A stretch of 64,000 bases of DNA from Phycisphaerales bacterium UBA854 (lineage in GTDB: Bacteria > Planctomycetota > Phycisphaerae > Phycisphaerales > SM1A02), in contig DBGM01000051.1 in assembly GCA_002295885.1 (NCBI GenBank), positions 69,869 through 133,868 of the forward strand. Reading direction: 5' to 3'. The translations under genes were made by a program, and so were the position numbers. A model generated the notes under the pieces. It did no database searches. It worked only from the letters and a program-made list of their open reading frames with translations, and was not told the origin of the DNA. Below, piece after piece: positions 8,734 through 18,088 of the stretch; positions within the stretch are counted from its first letter, which is position 1, and each line of letters starts with the position of its first letter.

Positions 8734-8755
8734 TGAACGTGAACAGAAGATGAAC
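8734..8755 (-). promoter_or_regulatory. Pho-box-like direct repeat upstream of porin
   Basis: On the minus strand the sequence reads GTTCATCTTCT then GTTCACGTTCA: two units of exactly 11 bases with GTTCA(T/C) at the start of each. PhoB/PhoP-type regulators bind direct repeats of 7 bases with 4-base spacers, and the Streptomyces unit is GTTCACC. A third GTTC occurs inside the second unit. The site lies about 120 bp upstream of a phosphate-selective-porin-family gene, which makes phosphate control plausible. No experimentally defined planctomycete box was available for comparison. Confidence 0.45.
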
Positions 8756-8784
8756 AATGGTGATCTGTGCCCACCGCCCGGATC

Positions 8785-8816
8785 GTTACCGGGCCCGGGG
8801 TATCGAGCCCGGTAAC
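8785..8816. repeat. Perfect inverted repeat, 10-bp arms
   Basis: GTTACCGGGC and GCCCGGTAAC flank a 12-base loop. It sits between the Pho-box-like repeat and tRNA-Cys. It is not a tRNA or an attachment site that I can recognise; it may be an operator or an RNA hairpin in the upstream transcript. Confidence 0.5.
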
Positions 8817-8919
8817 TCATTCGAACCATTGACTTTGCGGATATTTGAGCCCGTTGACCGCCCTTCCGGAGGTTCAACTTGGCCCCTAGGGAAATCCGTC
8901 GTAGACTTGCCAACTCGAC

Positions 8920-8993
8920 GGCCGTGTACCCAAGTGGACTAAGGGGACGGATTGCAAATCCGTTATTCGTGGGTTCGAATCCCACCGCGGCCT
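8920..8993 (+). tRNA. tRNA-Cys (anticodon GCA)
   Basis: A 74-base tRNA. Acceptor GGCCGTG pairs with CGCGGCC with one G-T pair; the anticodon loop is TTGCAAA (GCA) on an ACGGA/TCCGT stem; the T arm is GTGGG-TTCGAAT-CCCAC; the discriminator is T, an identity element of cysteine tRNA. CCA is not encoded. The next gene starts 24 bases downstream on the same strand. Confidence 0.96.
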
Positions 8994-9017
8994 TTCCTCC
9001 TCCGGAGCCCCCCACCA

Positions 9018-9869
9018 ATGCTCCACCTTCGAACCTCCGCCTTCGCAGTCCTGATCCTGCTGGCGACCACTGCGTTCTCGATGCAGTCGGACTCCGGCGT
9101 TGCACCGCTCCTTCCCGAAGGGACCTTCATCGCCTCCGCGCGGGGGAGCCTGGAGCGTTTTGCACCGGATCGCCCATGGACCTTCAGGATCGATGCCGTC
9201 GAGGAAGGTGGACCGCAGCAGCAGCTCACGGTGCTTCCGACGACGCTGCTGGAGGAGATGGAACAGAACCAATCGGAACGGGACGAGGAGATCCACTTCT
9301 CGATCTCCGGACCGGTGCTCCTGTACCGGGGACGGAATTTCCTGCTGCCCCAGCACGTCGAGATGGAATCCGATCATGCCGATCGGGGGGACACGGCCAC
9401 CCCACCCGCACCGACCGATTCCGATCCGGAACCGGCCCCCGTCGATCCCGACGCCCTGATCGAGGATGACTTCGATCCCGTCGACCAGGGAGACAGCATC
9501 GCCTCCATCGTCGCCCAGCTGCAGCAGGATGTGGGCCCCCTGAAACGATCGGTGGCCAGGACCGGACCGCTGGTCGAGGTTCCCGAGGGTGTCCGCGAGG
9601 GGGAACTGCTGATCTCGCGTCGAGGACGGGTGCTCCGGGACCGCAGTGGGGCGTGGGTCGTGGTACCCGATGCCGACGCGACCGGCCTGCAGGATCCGAG
9701 CATGATTCTTCTTCCGTCGAACAAGCTCGTCGGGATCGAGAACTGGGCCCGACGCGGCGGAATCGGAAAGCCGATCCTGATCAGCGGAGAGGTCTTCTCC
9801 TACCGTGGTCGACACTTCCTGCTGCCCACCGCATGGCGCGTTCCCCGCGAACGACCCAATCTCAAGTAA
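9018..9869 (+). CDS. Secreted protein with two repeated ~80-residue modules
   Basis: 283 residues, no family recognised. Signal peptide about 1-22 (AVLILLATTAFS). Two modules share a pattern: a Gly-x-Leu-x-Arg start, a stretch with a V/I-L-P motif (LTVLP; ILLP), and a matching end GPVLLYRGRNFLLP versus GEVFSYRGRHFLLP. The first module spans about residues 28-110 and the second about 200-280, joined by an acidic Pro/Asp-rich linker. This looks like an internal duplication of a small beta domain. Its stop codon overlaps the start of the amidase gene (TAATG), so the two are probably one operon and both are exported. An earlier in-frame start lies inside tRNA-Cys and is rejected. Confidence 0.7.
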   Translation: MLHLRTSAFAVLILLATTAFSMQSDSGVAPLLPEGTFIASARGSLERFAPDRPWTFRIDAVEEGGPQQQLTVLPTTLLEEMEQNQSERDEEIHFSISGPVLLYRGRNFLLPQHVEMESDHADRGDTATPPAPTDSDPEPAPVDPDALIEDDFDPVDQGDSIASIVAQLQQDVGPLKRSVARTGPLVEVPEGVREGELLISRRGRVLRDRSGAWVVVPDADATGLQDPSMILLPSNKLVGIENWARRGGIGKPILISGEVFSYRGRHFLLPTAWRVPRERPNLK

Positions 9870-11617
9870 TGGATCCGGCCCAATCACGTCGTCGGTTCAT
9901 CGCCATGGCTTCGGCCATGTCGGCGGCGCATCTGATTGCATCGGATCCAACGTCCCGGGCCGCGGAACCGGAGTCGGACGGCTCGCCGACGGCGGATCCC
10001 ACGACGCAACTTCCCGATTCCCCGTCCGATCGGATCACGTCGGAGACGATCGAGCAGGCGGAACGCATTGCGGGAATCGATTTCACGGAATCTGAGCGAC
10101 GGATGATGGTCGAGACCATCTCCGATCAGACGAAGATGTTCCGGGCACGGCGTGCGGGCATCGAACTTCCCGAGACCCTCTTTCCCGCCACGGTCTTCGA
10201 TCCGCTCCTGCCGGGACAAGCACCGGATCTCACCACCGCAACGGGTGATCCCAATCGTCTGCCCGGTGTGTCGGCAGCACCCGCAGACGGCACCGATCTC
10301 GATTTCGCATCCATTGCCCATTTGGGGGCATGGCTTCGTTCCGGAGCGGTGACGAGCGTCGAGTTGACGCAGCGGTCCCTGGAACGCCTCACGACCCACG
10401 GTCGGACGCTCGAGTGCGTCGTCAGTCTGCTCGAGGAACGCGCGATGGAACAGGCCCGGCGGGCGGACCGGGAGCTTGCCCGCGGTCGGGATCGGGGACC
10501 GCTCCACGGAATCCCCTGGGGTGCCAAGGATCTGTTCGATACCAGCGATGCACCCACCACCTGGGGCGCAGCCCCGTACCGTGACCGGCGACCGGAGGCC
10601 GATGCGACGGTGATCCGACGTCTCGACGATGCCGGTGCCGTGCTGGTCGCCAAGCTCACCCTGGGTGCTCTGGCCTACGGAGACATCTGGTTCGGAGGAA
10701 AGACGAGGAACCCGTGGAATCTCGAGGAGGGATCCAGCGGGTCGAGCGCCGGATCCGCCGCGGCCACGGCGGCGGGCCTGGTCGGATTCACATTGGGAAC
10801 CGAAACCTGCGGATCGATCGTGTCGCCGGCCATGCGGTGCGGTGCCGTCGGACTCCGACCGACCTTCGGTCGGGTGCCCCGTGACGGCGCCATGGCCCTC
10901 TGCTGGTCGCTGGACAAGGTCGGACCGATCGTTCGACACGTGGATGATGCCGCTCCCGTGCTGGCGGCCGTGAACGGAGCAAGCCCGGGTGATCCGGCAT
11001 CCGTGAGCCGTCCGTTCCATGCCGACTCAACGCTGGATGCCCGGGGCCTTCGCGTCGGCTACGACCCCCGATGGTTCCAGACCGGTCCGGACCGCGCCCT
11101 CGAGGACTCCGCGCTCGATGCGCTGCGGGAGGCGGGATGCCGACTGGTTCCGATCGAACTTCCCGATTGGCCGTGGGATGCGCTGTTCAGCATCCTCCTG
11201 GCCGAAGCCGCCGCCGCCTTCGAATCACTGACCCGGGAACACCTCGATGACGATCTGGTCTGGCAGGAACCCCAGGCCTGGCCGAACACCTTCCGCCAGT
11301 CATGGTTCATTCCCGCTCCCGAACTGGTGCAGGCGGACCGGTTCCGACGTCGCTGCATGCAGCTCTACGCCGGACTCTTCGAGGATCTCGATGCGATGGT
11401 CGGCCCCTCGTACGCCGACGGCGTGCTGATCACCACCAACTGCACCGGACATCCTTCACTCACCGTTCCGGTGGGACGGAAGGAGAACGGGAGTCCCCAT
11501 GCAGTCACGTTGATCGGTCGCCTGTTCGACGAAGGAACCCTGCTGCGCATCGGAAACGCCATCGATCGGCGCTGCTGGCCGGCCGAACGGCGACGTCCTC
11601 CCGGATTCACCGGTTAG
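9869..11617 (+). CDS. Tat-exported amidase (amidase signature family)
   Basis: 582 residues. The N terminus has a twin-arginine signal (SRRRFIAMASAMSAA, residues 6-20) and an acidic low-complexity linker to about residue 60. The amidase signature domain follows from about residue 140: the catalytic Lys220 in PWGAKDLF, the Gly/Ser loop GSSGSSAGSAA (288-298) supplying the cis-Ser, and the nucleophile Ser317 in ETCGSI. All parts of the Lys-Ser-Ser triad are therefore present. Known family members hydrolyse amides of many kinds. The export signal and the lack of GatC/GatB next to it argue against it being GatA. It ends in a 4-base convergent overlap with the cyclophilin gene. Confidence 0.85.
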   Translation: MDPAQSRRRFIAMASAMSAAHLIASDPTSRAAEPESDGSPTADPTTQLPDSPSDRITSETIEQAERIAGIDFTESERRMMVETISDQTKMFRARRAGIELPETLFPATVFDPLLPGQAPDLTTATGDPNRLPGVSAAPADGTDLDFASIAHLGAWLRSGAVTSVELTQRSLERLTTHGRTLECVVSLLEERAMEQARRADRELARGRDRGPLHGIPWGAKDLFDTSDAPTTWGAAPYRDRRPEADATVIRRLDDAGAVLVAKLTLGALAYGDIWFGGKTRNPWNLEEGSSGSSAGSAAATAAGLVGFTLGTETCGSIVSPAMRCGAVGLRPTFGRVPRDGAMALCWSLDKVGPIVRHVDDAAPVLAAVNGASPGDPASVSRPFHADSTLDARGLRVGYDPRWFQTGPDRALEDSALDALREAGCRLVPIELPDWPWDALFSILLAEAAAAFESLTREHLDDDLVWQEPQAWPNTFRQSWFIPAPELVQADRFRRRCMQLYAGLFEDLDAMVGPSYADGVLITTNCTGHPSLTVPVGRKENGSPHAVTLIGRLFDEGTLLRIGNAIDRRCWPAERRRPPGFTG

Positions 11618-12084
11618 AGGACCTCGACCGACTCCATGCCCGCCGGTTCACTGGGACGATCGTGCGCGTCGGTCGGAATGGAGCCGATCATCCGGACTAC
11701 CTCGATCCCTTCGACGACCTGACCGAAGGCCGTGTACTGGCCGTCCAGATGCTGGCAGTGCTCGCGACCGAGACAGATGAAGAACTGGCTGCCGGCGGAA
11801 TCGGGATCGTTGGAACGGGCCATCGACAGCGTGCCTTCGACGTGCTCGCGGTCGTTGAACTCGTTCTTGACGGTCCAACCCGGACCTCCGGTGCCCGTCC
11901 CTTCGGGGCAACCGCCCTGGATGACGAACTCCGGGATGATGCGGTGGAACGATAGGGTGTCGTAGAAGCCGTCGCCGGCGAGCTTGGTGAAGTTCTCCAC
12001 GTGCCCGGGCGCAACGTCGTTCCAGAGTTCGACGACCACATCACCGTGGGTCGTCCTGATGCGTGCCTTGGGATATTCGCTCAT
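11614..12084 (-). CDS. Cyclophilin-type peptidyl-prolyl cis-trans isomerase
   Basis: 156 residues, the length of a single-domain cytoplasmic cyclophilin. Conserved active-site segments are visible: SFHRIIPEFVIQGG (around residues 45-58), SMARSNDPDSAGSQFFI (around 87-103) and the AFGQVVEG strand. There is no signal peptide, so it acts in the cytoplasm on proline bonds of folding proteins. The start ATG at 12084 is preceded by AAGGAAGAAGG. It lies just after gatB on the same strand with a 27-base gap. Confidence 0.93.
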   Translation of the reverse strand: MSEYPKARIRTTHGDVVVELWNDVAPGHVENFTKLAGDGFYDTLSFHRIIPEFVIQGGCPEGTGTGGPGWTVKNEFNDREHVEGTLSMARSNDPDSAGSQFFICLGREHCQHLDGQYTAFGQVVEGIEVVRMIGSIPTDAHDRPSEPAGMESVEVL

Positions 12085-12111
12085 CCTTCTTCCTTTCGTG
12101 AATCCTCGTGA

Positions 12112-13638
12112 TCAGTTCCGGAGTCGGGAGACCAGTCCCGAGCGCACCGCAGCGGCATCGGCCTGTCCCCCACTCGCCTTCATGACGTGTCCGACCAGCC
12201 GACCGACCGCGGCGTCCTTCCCGGACGCAAAATCCTCCGCGGCCTGGGGCTGGGCCGTGATGGCCCCCTCGATCCATGCCTCGAGCTGGTTGGTATCGGT
12301 GACCTGAAGCAGGCCCTCCCGTTCCGCCAGCGCACGGGCGTCGTCGTCGCGATCGCACAGCAGCTCGAACAGCTGTTCGGCCGCCGTGGAACCGATCTCG
12401 TTGGCGTGACGGAGTTCGATGATCTCCGCGATCTGATCCGGTCGGATGCCCAGTTCCTGCACCTCGCACTCGCGTTCGTTGGAGAGTCGGGCTCCCGCAT
12501 TGAGTATCCACTTCGCGGCGGCGGATCCAACCTCGGAGATGGGCATCGAGTCCCCCATTCGTTCCTCCGTGGATTCGATGCAGCCCTCGTAGAAGAAGCA
12601 CGCATCCCGTTCGGCGGTCAGCGCGGCCGCATCCTTTCGGGAGAGAGCGTAGGACGACTCGTAGCGGGCACGGCGCTGGATCGGAAGTTCCGGAATGGTC
12701 GCGGCAATCTCGGAACGCCACGCCTCGTCCACCACAACCGGGATTAGATCCGGTTCGGGGAAGTACCGGTAGTCGTGTGCGTCCTCCTTGGCCCGCTGTA
12801 GGAACGTCTCCTCGCGCTGGTCGTCCCAGCCTCGGGTTGACTTCATCCCCGTGCCCATCACGAGTCCGTCCTGCTTCCATGCTTCCACCTGCCTGACGCC
12901 CTCGTGCTCGATGGCACCCTGGACGGCGCGGAAGGAGTTGAGATTCTTGATCTCGACGATCGGCGTGGCGACCGTCGAACCGTCCTCCAGCGTGATCAGG
13001 ACGTTGATGTTCGGTTCGAACCGCATGTGGCCGCGCTGCATGATGCCCTCGGTAACTCCGAGGAAGCGGCAGATGTTGCGGAGCTCCTTGCCGAAGGCGA
13101 CGGCCTCTTCGGCACTCTCGAGATCGGGTTCGGTCACGATCTCCAGGAGCGGCACCCCGGCCCGGTTGTAGTCGACGAGCGATCCCTCGTACGGATGTCC
13201 GCCCGGCAGCTCGTGTCCGGTCTTACCCGTGTCCTCCTCGAGGTGGGCCCGGATGATCCCGATGGTCCGGGTGCTCCCGTCGTCGACGGGGATGTCCAGA
13301 GCCCCCCCTTCGCACAGCGGAAGGTCGTACTGACTGATCTGGTACCCCTTGGGAAGATCCGGATAGAAGTAGTTCTTCCGGTCCCACTTGCTGTACTCGG
13401 CGATCCTGCAACCCAGGGCCAGGCCCACCATCATCGACATCTCGACCGCCCGTCGGTTCATCACCGGGAGGGCGCCGGGCAGTCCCAGCACCACCGGATC
13501 GCACAGCGAATTGGGGGCCGCGTCGAAATGATCCGGATGGGCCACACTGGCCGAGCGCGAGAACATCTTGCTCCGCGTGGCCAGTTCGACGTGGACCTCC
13601 ATTCCGATCTTGATTCGTGTCGAGACGATGGTGCTCAT
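12112..13638 (-). CDS. gatB: Asp/Glu-tRNA(Asn/Gln) amidotransferase subunit B
   Basis: 508 residues. It opens with the GatB hallmark IGMEVHVEL, followed by [24 protein letters not shown], the Zn/kinase region [28 protein letters not shown] and [10 protein letters not shown], and ends in the YqeY-like helical tail that binds tRNA. With GatA and GatC it converts mischarged Glu-tRNA(Gln) or Asp-tRNA(Asn). Neither gatA nor gatC is in the window. ATG 13638 is used; the open frame extends 33 codons upstream but that part is unlike any GatB and overlaps the pyrE promoter. Confidence 0.95.
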   Translation of the reverse strand: MSTIVSTRIKIGMEVHVELATRSKMFSRSASVAHPDHFDAAPNSLCDPVVLGLPGALPVMNRRAVEMSMMVGLALGCRIAEYSKWDRKNYFYPDLPKGYQISQYDLPLCEGGALDIPVDDGSTRTIGIIRAHLEEDTGKTGHELPGGHPYEGSLVDYNRAGVPLLEIVTEPDLESAEEAVAFGKELRNICRFLGVTEGIMQRGHMRFEPNINVLITLEDGSTVATPIVEIKNLNSFRAVQGAIEHEGVRQVEAWKQDGLVMGTGMKSTRGWDDQREETFLQRAKEDAHDYRYFPEPDLIPVVVDEAWRSEIAATIPELPIQRRARYESSYALSRKDAAALTAERDACFFYEGCIESTEERMGDSMPISEVGSAAAKWILNAGARLSNERECEVQELGIRPDQIAEIIELRHANEIGSTAAEQLFELLCDRDDDARALAEREGLLQVTDTNQLEAWIEGAITAQPQAAEDFASGKDAAVGRLVGHVMKASGGQADAAAVRSGLVSRLRN

Positions 13639-13745
13639 TGGTCGGTCGGGAACCTCTTCCGAAGGTGGAAATCGGCCTTCATGCTGCTCACTGTAGCCGT
13701 GGTGCGGACGGGGGGACAGGGTACCACCACCCACCACTCCTGGAG

Positions 13746-13751
13746 TACCAT
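13746..13751 (+). promoter_or_regulatory. -10-like element directly before pyrE
   Basis: TACCAT ends 6 bases before the pyrE ATG, where a transcription start would fall on or next to the A of ATG. No ribosome binding site precedes the gene, so a leaderless mRNA is likely. No matching -35 was found. Confidence 0.4.
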
Positions 13752-13757
13752 TCCGCC

Positions 13758-14297
13758 ATGATCGAACGGAATGAAATCGCCCGACGAATCGCCGAGACGG
13801 CCGTGCTGCACGGCAAATTCACCCTTCGCAGCGGCCGCACCAGCAACTACTACATCGACAAGTACCGGTTCTCGACCCAGCCGGACATCCTCCGCGCTCT
13901 GGGCGAACTGTTCACCGCCGCCCTCCCCGCCCCGACGACCCTGCTGGCGGGAGCCGAACTGGGCGGAATTCCGCTCGTGTCGACCGCGAGCATGGCCAGC
14001 GGCATCCCCTGCCTCTTCATCCGCAATGCGAAGAAGGAGTACGGGACAGCCAAGATGCACGAAGGTTCGATCGGATCCGACGACAAGGTCGTCATCCTCG
14101 AGGACGTGGCGACGACGGGGGGCCAGGTCATCGAGGCCGCACGCACCATCGAGGAGCAGGGAGCGGAGGTCGTCGCCATCATCGCAGTGATTGACCGGCA
14201 GGAAGGTGCCCGCGAAGCCGTCGAGGCTGCGGGATACGCCTTCGATGCATTGTTCACGGTCGCAGAGCTCGGAGTCGAAGCGGACTCAACCGCCTGA
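13758..14297 (+). CDS. pyrE: Orotate phosphoribosyltransferase
   Basis: 179 residues, normal for PyrE. The PRPP-binding motif is clear ([14 protein letters not shown], residues 111-124) and the orotate loop [14 protein letters not shown] (21-34) is present. It joins orotate to PRPP to make OMP in pyrimidine synthesis. It is divergent from gatB and starts without a ribosome binding site (see the -10-like site). Its last 12 bases overlap the end of the convergent TPR gene. Confidence 0.95.
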   Translation: MIERNEIARRIAETAVLHGKFTLRSGRTSNYYIDKYRFSTQPDILRALGELFTAALPAPTTLLAGAELGGIPLVSTASMASGIPCLFIRNAKKEYGTAKMHEGSIGSDDKVVILEDVATTGGQVIEAARTIEEQGAEVVAIIAVIDRQEGAREAVEAAGYAFDALFTVAELGVEADSTA

Positions 14298-16763
14298 CGG
14301 CGTCTCTTCCTCTTCGCTGCGGCGGCGGTCGATCTCGCTTTCGACCATGAACTGCGCACGCTGTTCGACCCATTCCGCCAACTGCCGGATCCGGGGGTTT
14401 TCGGATCGCAGGGAGGACAGCAGGAAGGGATCGGTGAGCAGCTGGTCTGGCTGCCCCAGCTCGAGCATCCGCAGCAGATGGATCATCTTGGGCAGATCGT
14501 CCCCACCCTGCAGCACGATGGCGTTGATCGGGTTCAGCAGCTCACCCTGGGCCGAGACCGAGATGAACCATGCCTTCTGCACCTCGTCGAACCGGTCGAA
14601 AGCGTCGACGATGACCGGTCCCGTCTGCTTGATGATCTCGGGATCGATCTTCTCCGAGGACTGGTTCTTCCTGGCCACGTGGGTCAGCACGGCGAGATTC
14701 GCCAGCAGCTGCGCATCGATGGCACCGCTGCGCGCTTCGGTGATCGTCCGTGCGGCCCAGGTGTCGTCGACCCGGACCCCCTCGACATGGAGGGCACGAC
14801 CGGTCACTTCCGAACCCAGCAGTCCGGGAGCGAACACGGTGCGACGCTGCAACGTCTCGTTGGAGACCCGGAAGTTCACGATGCCCGTGGTGAGCACCGT
14901 CGATCCCTTGACCGGTGATCGATTGAGAAGACTGCCCACCCAGGTGGTCCGGAGATCGAACGGAATCGTGATGTGCTCGTACGGTTCGAGACGCAGGCGT
15001 CCTCCCACGTCCACCACGATGGGAGCGAGCGCCATCGGCGGTTCGTGGGGAGTCTGCACGATGGGTTCGAGCAGCATCAGTTCCTGGATCGGACCTTCGG
15101 GACTGATCGCCATCGGCATCGGAGCATGGTTCATCAGTTCGATGTCGAGGATGACGGGGTCGTAGGGGGAAACCGTCTCCGATCGCGGTTCGACGTCGAT
15201 GGAGAACGCGAGTCTGGGATCCGAGGGGTAGCGGTCGAAGGCCATCGGGATCGCGTCGATCAGTTCGGTCATCCGGACCGCCTTGTCCGACATGGGGATG
15301 GGAGTTTCGATCATCGATGCCAACCGGTCGCGACTCCAGACCCCGATGAGCGAACCGGCGTCCGTCCGCGCAAGATCGAGCAGCAACCTGGCCGCATCCT
15401 GCCTGCGTCCCTGTTGTTCGCGAACCATGGCCAGTCCGAGTCGGGCGGCCGGATCGTCCGCGGCGAGCGGTTCGAGGGTCTCGGCCGCATCATCGATGAA
15501 TCCCTGACGGAAGCTGATCCAGCCGTCGAAACGTCGGAGGGCCTTCTCGTCCATCGGCGCGAGTTTCCGGGCCTGGGCGAGCCACTCCTGCACCTGATCC
15601 ACATCACCGTCCAGCCAGAGCACCAGCCACGAAAGTTCGATGAGCGCCCACGCCCGCTCGGTCGAGGTGTCTTCCTGACTGTCGAGGATGAACATCGCAC
15701 CTCGGTAGGTCTCGATCAGGGACGAGATCGCGTCTTCGGCCTCCGGTCCACCGCGCTCGTTCATGATCACGGCCCGGGTCGCGGCCAGCGTCGGGGTCAG
15801 AGGAGCCTCTATTCGCGCCAGCTCGATCGGAGACAGCGTGGGTGATTCCTGCCTGGTCATCTGCCGGTAGAGGCGGTCCGCCTCCATCTGACGGGACTGG
15901 ATGACGTTCAATGCCGCATCCGCGTCACCGGACGCCCATTCCGAGATGGCAAGATCGGCCAGCAGATCACCATTGGCACCCCGACCGTCCGCCTCCAGTT
16001 CGGAGACCGCCAGCCGATACATCCGGCGGGCGGATTCGTAGGCTCCCGCCTCCATCAGGAGGTGGGCCAGAACCGGTGGCGTGGTGCTGTCGGCGGGATC
16101 CGCCAGCAGCAGGGTGACGAGGAGTTCGACGCTGACGAACGGATCCTCGACTCTCGACTGGAAGAATCCCGCCCCCATCGCCACCGCTTCGGAATAGAAG
16201 GGATCCAGATCGATCGAGCGACCCAGCCATTCGCTGAACTCGTCGATGTCCCCCACGCGACGGTGAAGCATGGCGAGCTTCAAGGCGATCCGTGATGCCA
16301 TCACCTTTCCGATGACCTCGATGTTGGAATCATCGAGCATCAGTTCGTAGGCCCGGATCCGCTCGTCGGCGTGCTGGTATCGATCCACCGCCTGCAGCAA
16401 CCGCCGCAACTGCGCCGCCTGATTCGAGGGGTCGCACGACAGGAGGATCTTCGTCGCCTGTTCGACCAGTTCGCGATCCTCGGCCAGAATCGCCATCTCG
16501 AGCAGTCGGGAGGCGATCTGCGGATTCTCTGGATGCAGACGGGCTGCCTCCATGAAGAAGTACTTGGCCAGCTGGATCGACTCGACCGTGACCGGACGAA
16601 TCACGATGATGTCGTTTCCGTAGCGGAGCAGTTCCGTGGCGAGACGCTGCGAAGTCGTGGTATCGACCGGGGACGGATCGACCGCGCTGTCCTGGAATCC
16701 CGTCGATGACGTGGAACAGAGGGTGAGGACCGCGAGAACCAGAGGCAGGAAATGGCTGTGCAT
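14286..16763 (-). CDS. Large secreted TPR-containing protein, function unknown
   Basis: 825 residues. Signal peptide about 1-21 (LPLVLAVLTLCSTSS). Residues about 40-500 consist of paired helices with TPR-like spacing, including ARLHPENPQIASRLLEMAILAED, GRSIDLDPFYSEAVAMGAGFF and a region listing daily-work-like helix pairs around AQARKLAPMDEKALRRFDGW. The C-terminal third is beta-rich (segments such as SPYDPVILDIELMNHAPMP and YEHITIPFDLRTTWVG resemble an Ig-like sheet) and ends in a charged helix. No enzyme motif was found. The start at 16763 begins the signal peptide; upstream frame is non-coding. Probably a periplasmic scaffold; this is inferred from the TPRs only. Confidence 0.75.
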   Translation of the reverse strand: MHSHFLPLVLAVLTLCSTSSTGFQDSAVDPSPVDTTTSQRLATELLRYGNDIIVIRPVTVESIQLAKYFFMEAARLHPENPQIASRLLEMAILAEDRELVEQATKILLSCDPSNQAAQLRRLLQAVDRYQHADERIRAYELMLDDSNIEVIGKVMASRIALKLAMLHRRVGDIDEFSEWLGRSIDLDPFYSEAVAMGAGFFQSRVEDPFVSVELLVTLLLADPADSTTPPVLAHLLMEAGAYESARRMYRLAVSELEADGRGANGDLLADLAISEWASGDADAALNVIQSRQMEADRLYRQMTRQESPTLSPIELARIEAPLTPTLAATRAVIMNERGGPEAEDAISSLIETYRGAMFILDSQEDTSTERAWALIELSWLVLWLDGDVDQVQEWLAQARKLAPMDEKALRRFDGWISFRQGFIDDAAETLEPLAADDPAARLGLAMVREQQGRRQDAARLLLDLARTDAGSLIGVWSRDRLASMIETPIPMSDKAVRMTELIDAIPMAFDRYPSDPRLAFSIDVEPRSETVSPYDPVILDIELMNHAPMPMAISPEGPIQELMLLEPIVQTPHEPPMALAPIVVDVGGRLRLEPYEHITIPFDLRTTWVGSLLNRSPVKGSTVLTTGIVNFRVSNETLQRRTVFAPGLLGSEVTGRALHVEGVRVDDTWAARTITEARSGAIDAQLLANLAVLTHVARKNQSSEKIDPEIIKQTGPVIVDAFDRFDEVQKAWFISVSAQGELLNPINAIVLQGGDDLPKMIHLLRMLELGQPDQLLTDPFLLSSLRSENPRIRQLAEWVEQRAQFMVESEIDRRRSEEEETPSGG

Positions 16764-16890
16764 CGAGATCCCCGAGAGCTGGCGTACGACCGGCCTGGTC
16801 GCCCGCTGGTGAAATGGTAGGTCCCCATTCCCCGTCCTGCCAACCGGGAACCCGGTTGGAAGCACCCGAGGGGCGGAAGGGTCGGTTTCG

Positions 16891-16919
16891 TTGACACCCC
16901 CATGGGGGGGTGATACCGT
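16891..16919 (+). promoter_or_regulatory. Promoter with palindromic spacer upstream of the 16970 gene
   Basis: TTGACA (16891-16896) and TACCGT (16914-16919) are separated by 17 bases, a good sigma-70-type layout. The spacer is a near palindrome, CACCCCCATGGGGGGGTG, which would place a repressor or activator between the hexamers. A sister sequence (TTGACCCCCCGATCGGGGGTC) occurs at 23307-23327 before another secreted protein gene. Confidence 0.55.
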
Positions 16920-16969
16920 TTCAAATCCTCCTGACCACGGCCCTCCGGAGCCCTGTGCGGAGCCAAATC

Positions 16970-18043
16970 ATGCTCGAACGAATCACCTCCATCCTGGTCC
17001 TGTCGACGGCACTCTCCCTGACCACGGATGCCGCTCTGGCCGCCCCGCCGAGTTCGCTCAACAGCGTGGCAACCGAGACCACCCTCGACGCCGAGCAGGA
17101 GAAGCGGATCGGCGAGTACGCCGGCTACTGGCTCTCCAAGCTCGAATCGGGCACCCCGGAAGAGACCAAGAGAGCCCGGAACAAGCTCGTGGAACCGGTC
17201 CGGAGCATGCTGGGCAACTCCAGTTCGATCTTCCGATCGACCTACGCCGGCGACCTGGTTCCTGGATTGAAGAAGATCATCGAGGGTGACGATCTCTACC
17301 GGGCCGTGAACGCACTGCAGATCGCCGGCTTCCTCGGTTCGGATCAGGTGATGCGTCTTCTGGTCGATACCGCGGATTCCGAACTCGAATCCAGCCCGGA
17401 GAAGCGGCTCTGGGCCACGATCGCCATTCGCGAAGCCATCCAGAGTGGAAACCTCTCCCCCCGTCGGATCAGCTCGGCCATCCGCAGCCTGGCCCGCTTC
17501 GCCACCACCGAACCGGATTGGCGGGTATTGACCCGGGAGATGGAAACCATCTCCTCCGCCGCCCAGTCGGGACTTTCCAAGGACCAGGGTGGCGACGAGA
17601 TCCGTGCCCTGGGGCGTGAACTCCAGCTTTCGACCCTCACGTCGACCGTGGATCGGCTCACGTCCGACTCCGGACAGATCGAACTGATCTACGCCCTCCG
17701 CCCGGGCATACTCGAGTTCAGGCAGCAGTACCTGAATCCGCAGATGGTCGACCACCGACGGGAGATCGCCCTCGGCACGGCACCCCAGCTGGGTCGGGTC
17801 TACGTCATCCTGCTCAATCACTACGACCTCATACGTGAGAATGAGAAGCTGTCCGATGCCTCCGGGATGATGCTCCGGTTGAGCGAGGAGACGCTCAAGC
17901 TGATCGACTCCGACGTCGGCGGCGGAAGCGCTCCGAACGCCAACTCGCTTTCCGCCTGGAACAGCGGTCAGCGTTCCACGATCGAACAGAATCGGGCGGC
18001 ATGGGCCACCGTGCTCTCCGCCCCGCCGTACACCGGCAACTGA
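16970..18043 (+). CDS. Secreted helical-repeat protein, function unknown
   Basis: 357 residues. Signal peptide about 1-25 (ending ALAAPPSS) and then all-helical sequence with HEAT-like units, for example YAGDLVPGLKKIIEGDDLYRAVNALQIAGFLGSDQVMRLL. No catalytic motif. ATG 16970 begins the signal peptide; an in-frame start at 16910 falls inside the promoter palindrome and is rejected. The upstream promoter is described separately. It is divergent from the 825-residue TPR protein, and both are exported, so the two may share control. Confidence 0.72.
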   Translation: MLERITSILVLSTALSLTTDAALAAPPSSLNSVATETTLDAEQEKRIGEYAGYWLSKLESGTPEETKRARNKLVEPVRSMLGNSSSIFRSTYAGDLVPGLKKIIEGDDLYRAVNALQIAGFLGSDQVMRLLVDTADSELESSPEKRLWATIAIREAIQSGNLSPRRISSAIRSLARFATTEPDWRVLTREMETISSAAQSGLSKDQGGDEIRALGRELQLSTLTSTVDRLTSDSGQIELIYALRPGILEFRQQYLNPQMVDHRREIALGTAPQLGRVYVILLNHYDLIRENEKLSDASGMMLRLSEETLKLIDSDVGGGSAPNANSLSAWNSGQRSTIEQNRAAWATVLSAPPYTGN

Positions 18044-18088
18044 TTCATCGATCCCTCCCCACCCGAATGCACCAAAGCCGATTGTCGG

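Larger units (their letters stand above)
8615..8919. other. 305-bp intergenic control region between porin gene and tRNA-Cys
   Basis: No protein gene is seen here. The part next to the porin carries the Pho-box-like repeat (8734-8755); a perfect 10-bp inverted repeat lies at 8785-8816; AGGAAACAC/GAAGGGAGC sequences just before 8614 supply the porin ribosome binding site (AAGGGAGC on the minus strand). The section next to the tRNA probably carries its promoter, but no convincing -35/-10 pair was identified. Confidence 0.6.

Noticed and set aside
8785..8816. Possible second tRNA near tRNA-Cys
   Set aside because: Only one hairpin is found and there is no acceptor or T arm; kept as an inverted repeat.
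9869..11617. gatA
   Set aside because: The amidase has a Tat export signal and no gatC next to it, so it is not the tRNA amidotransferase subunit.
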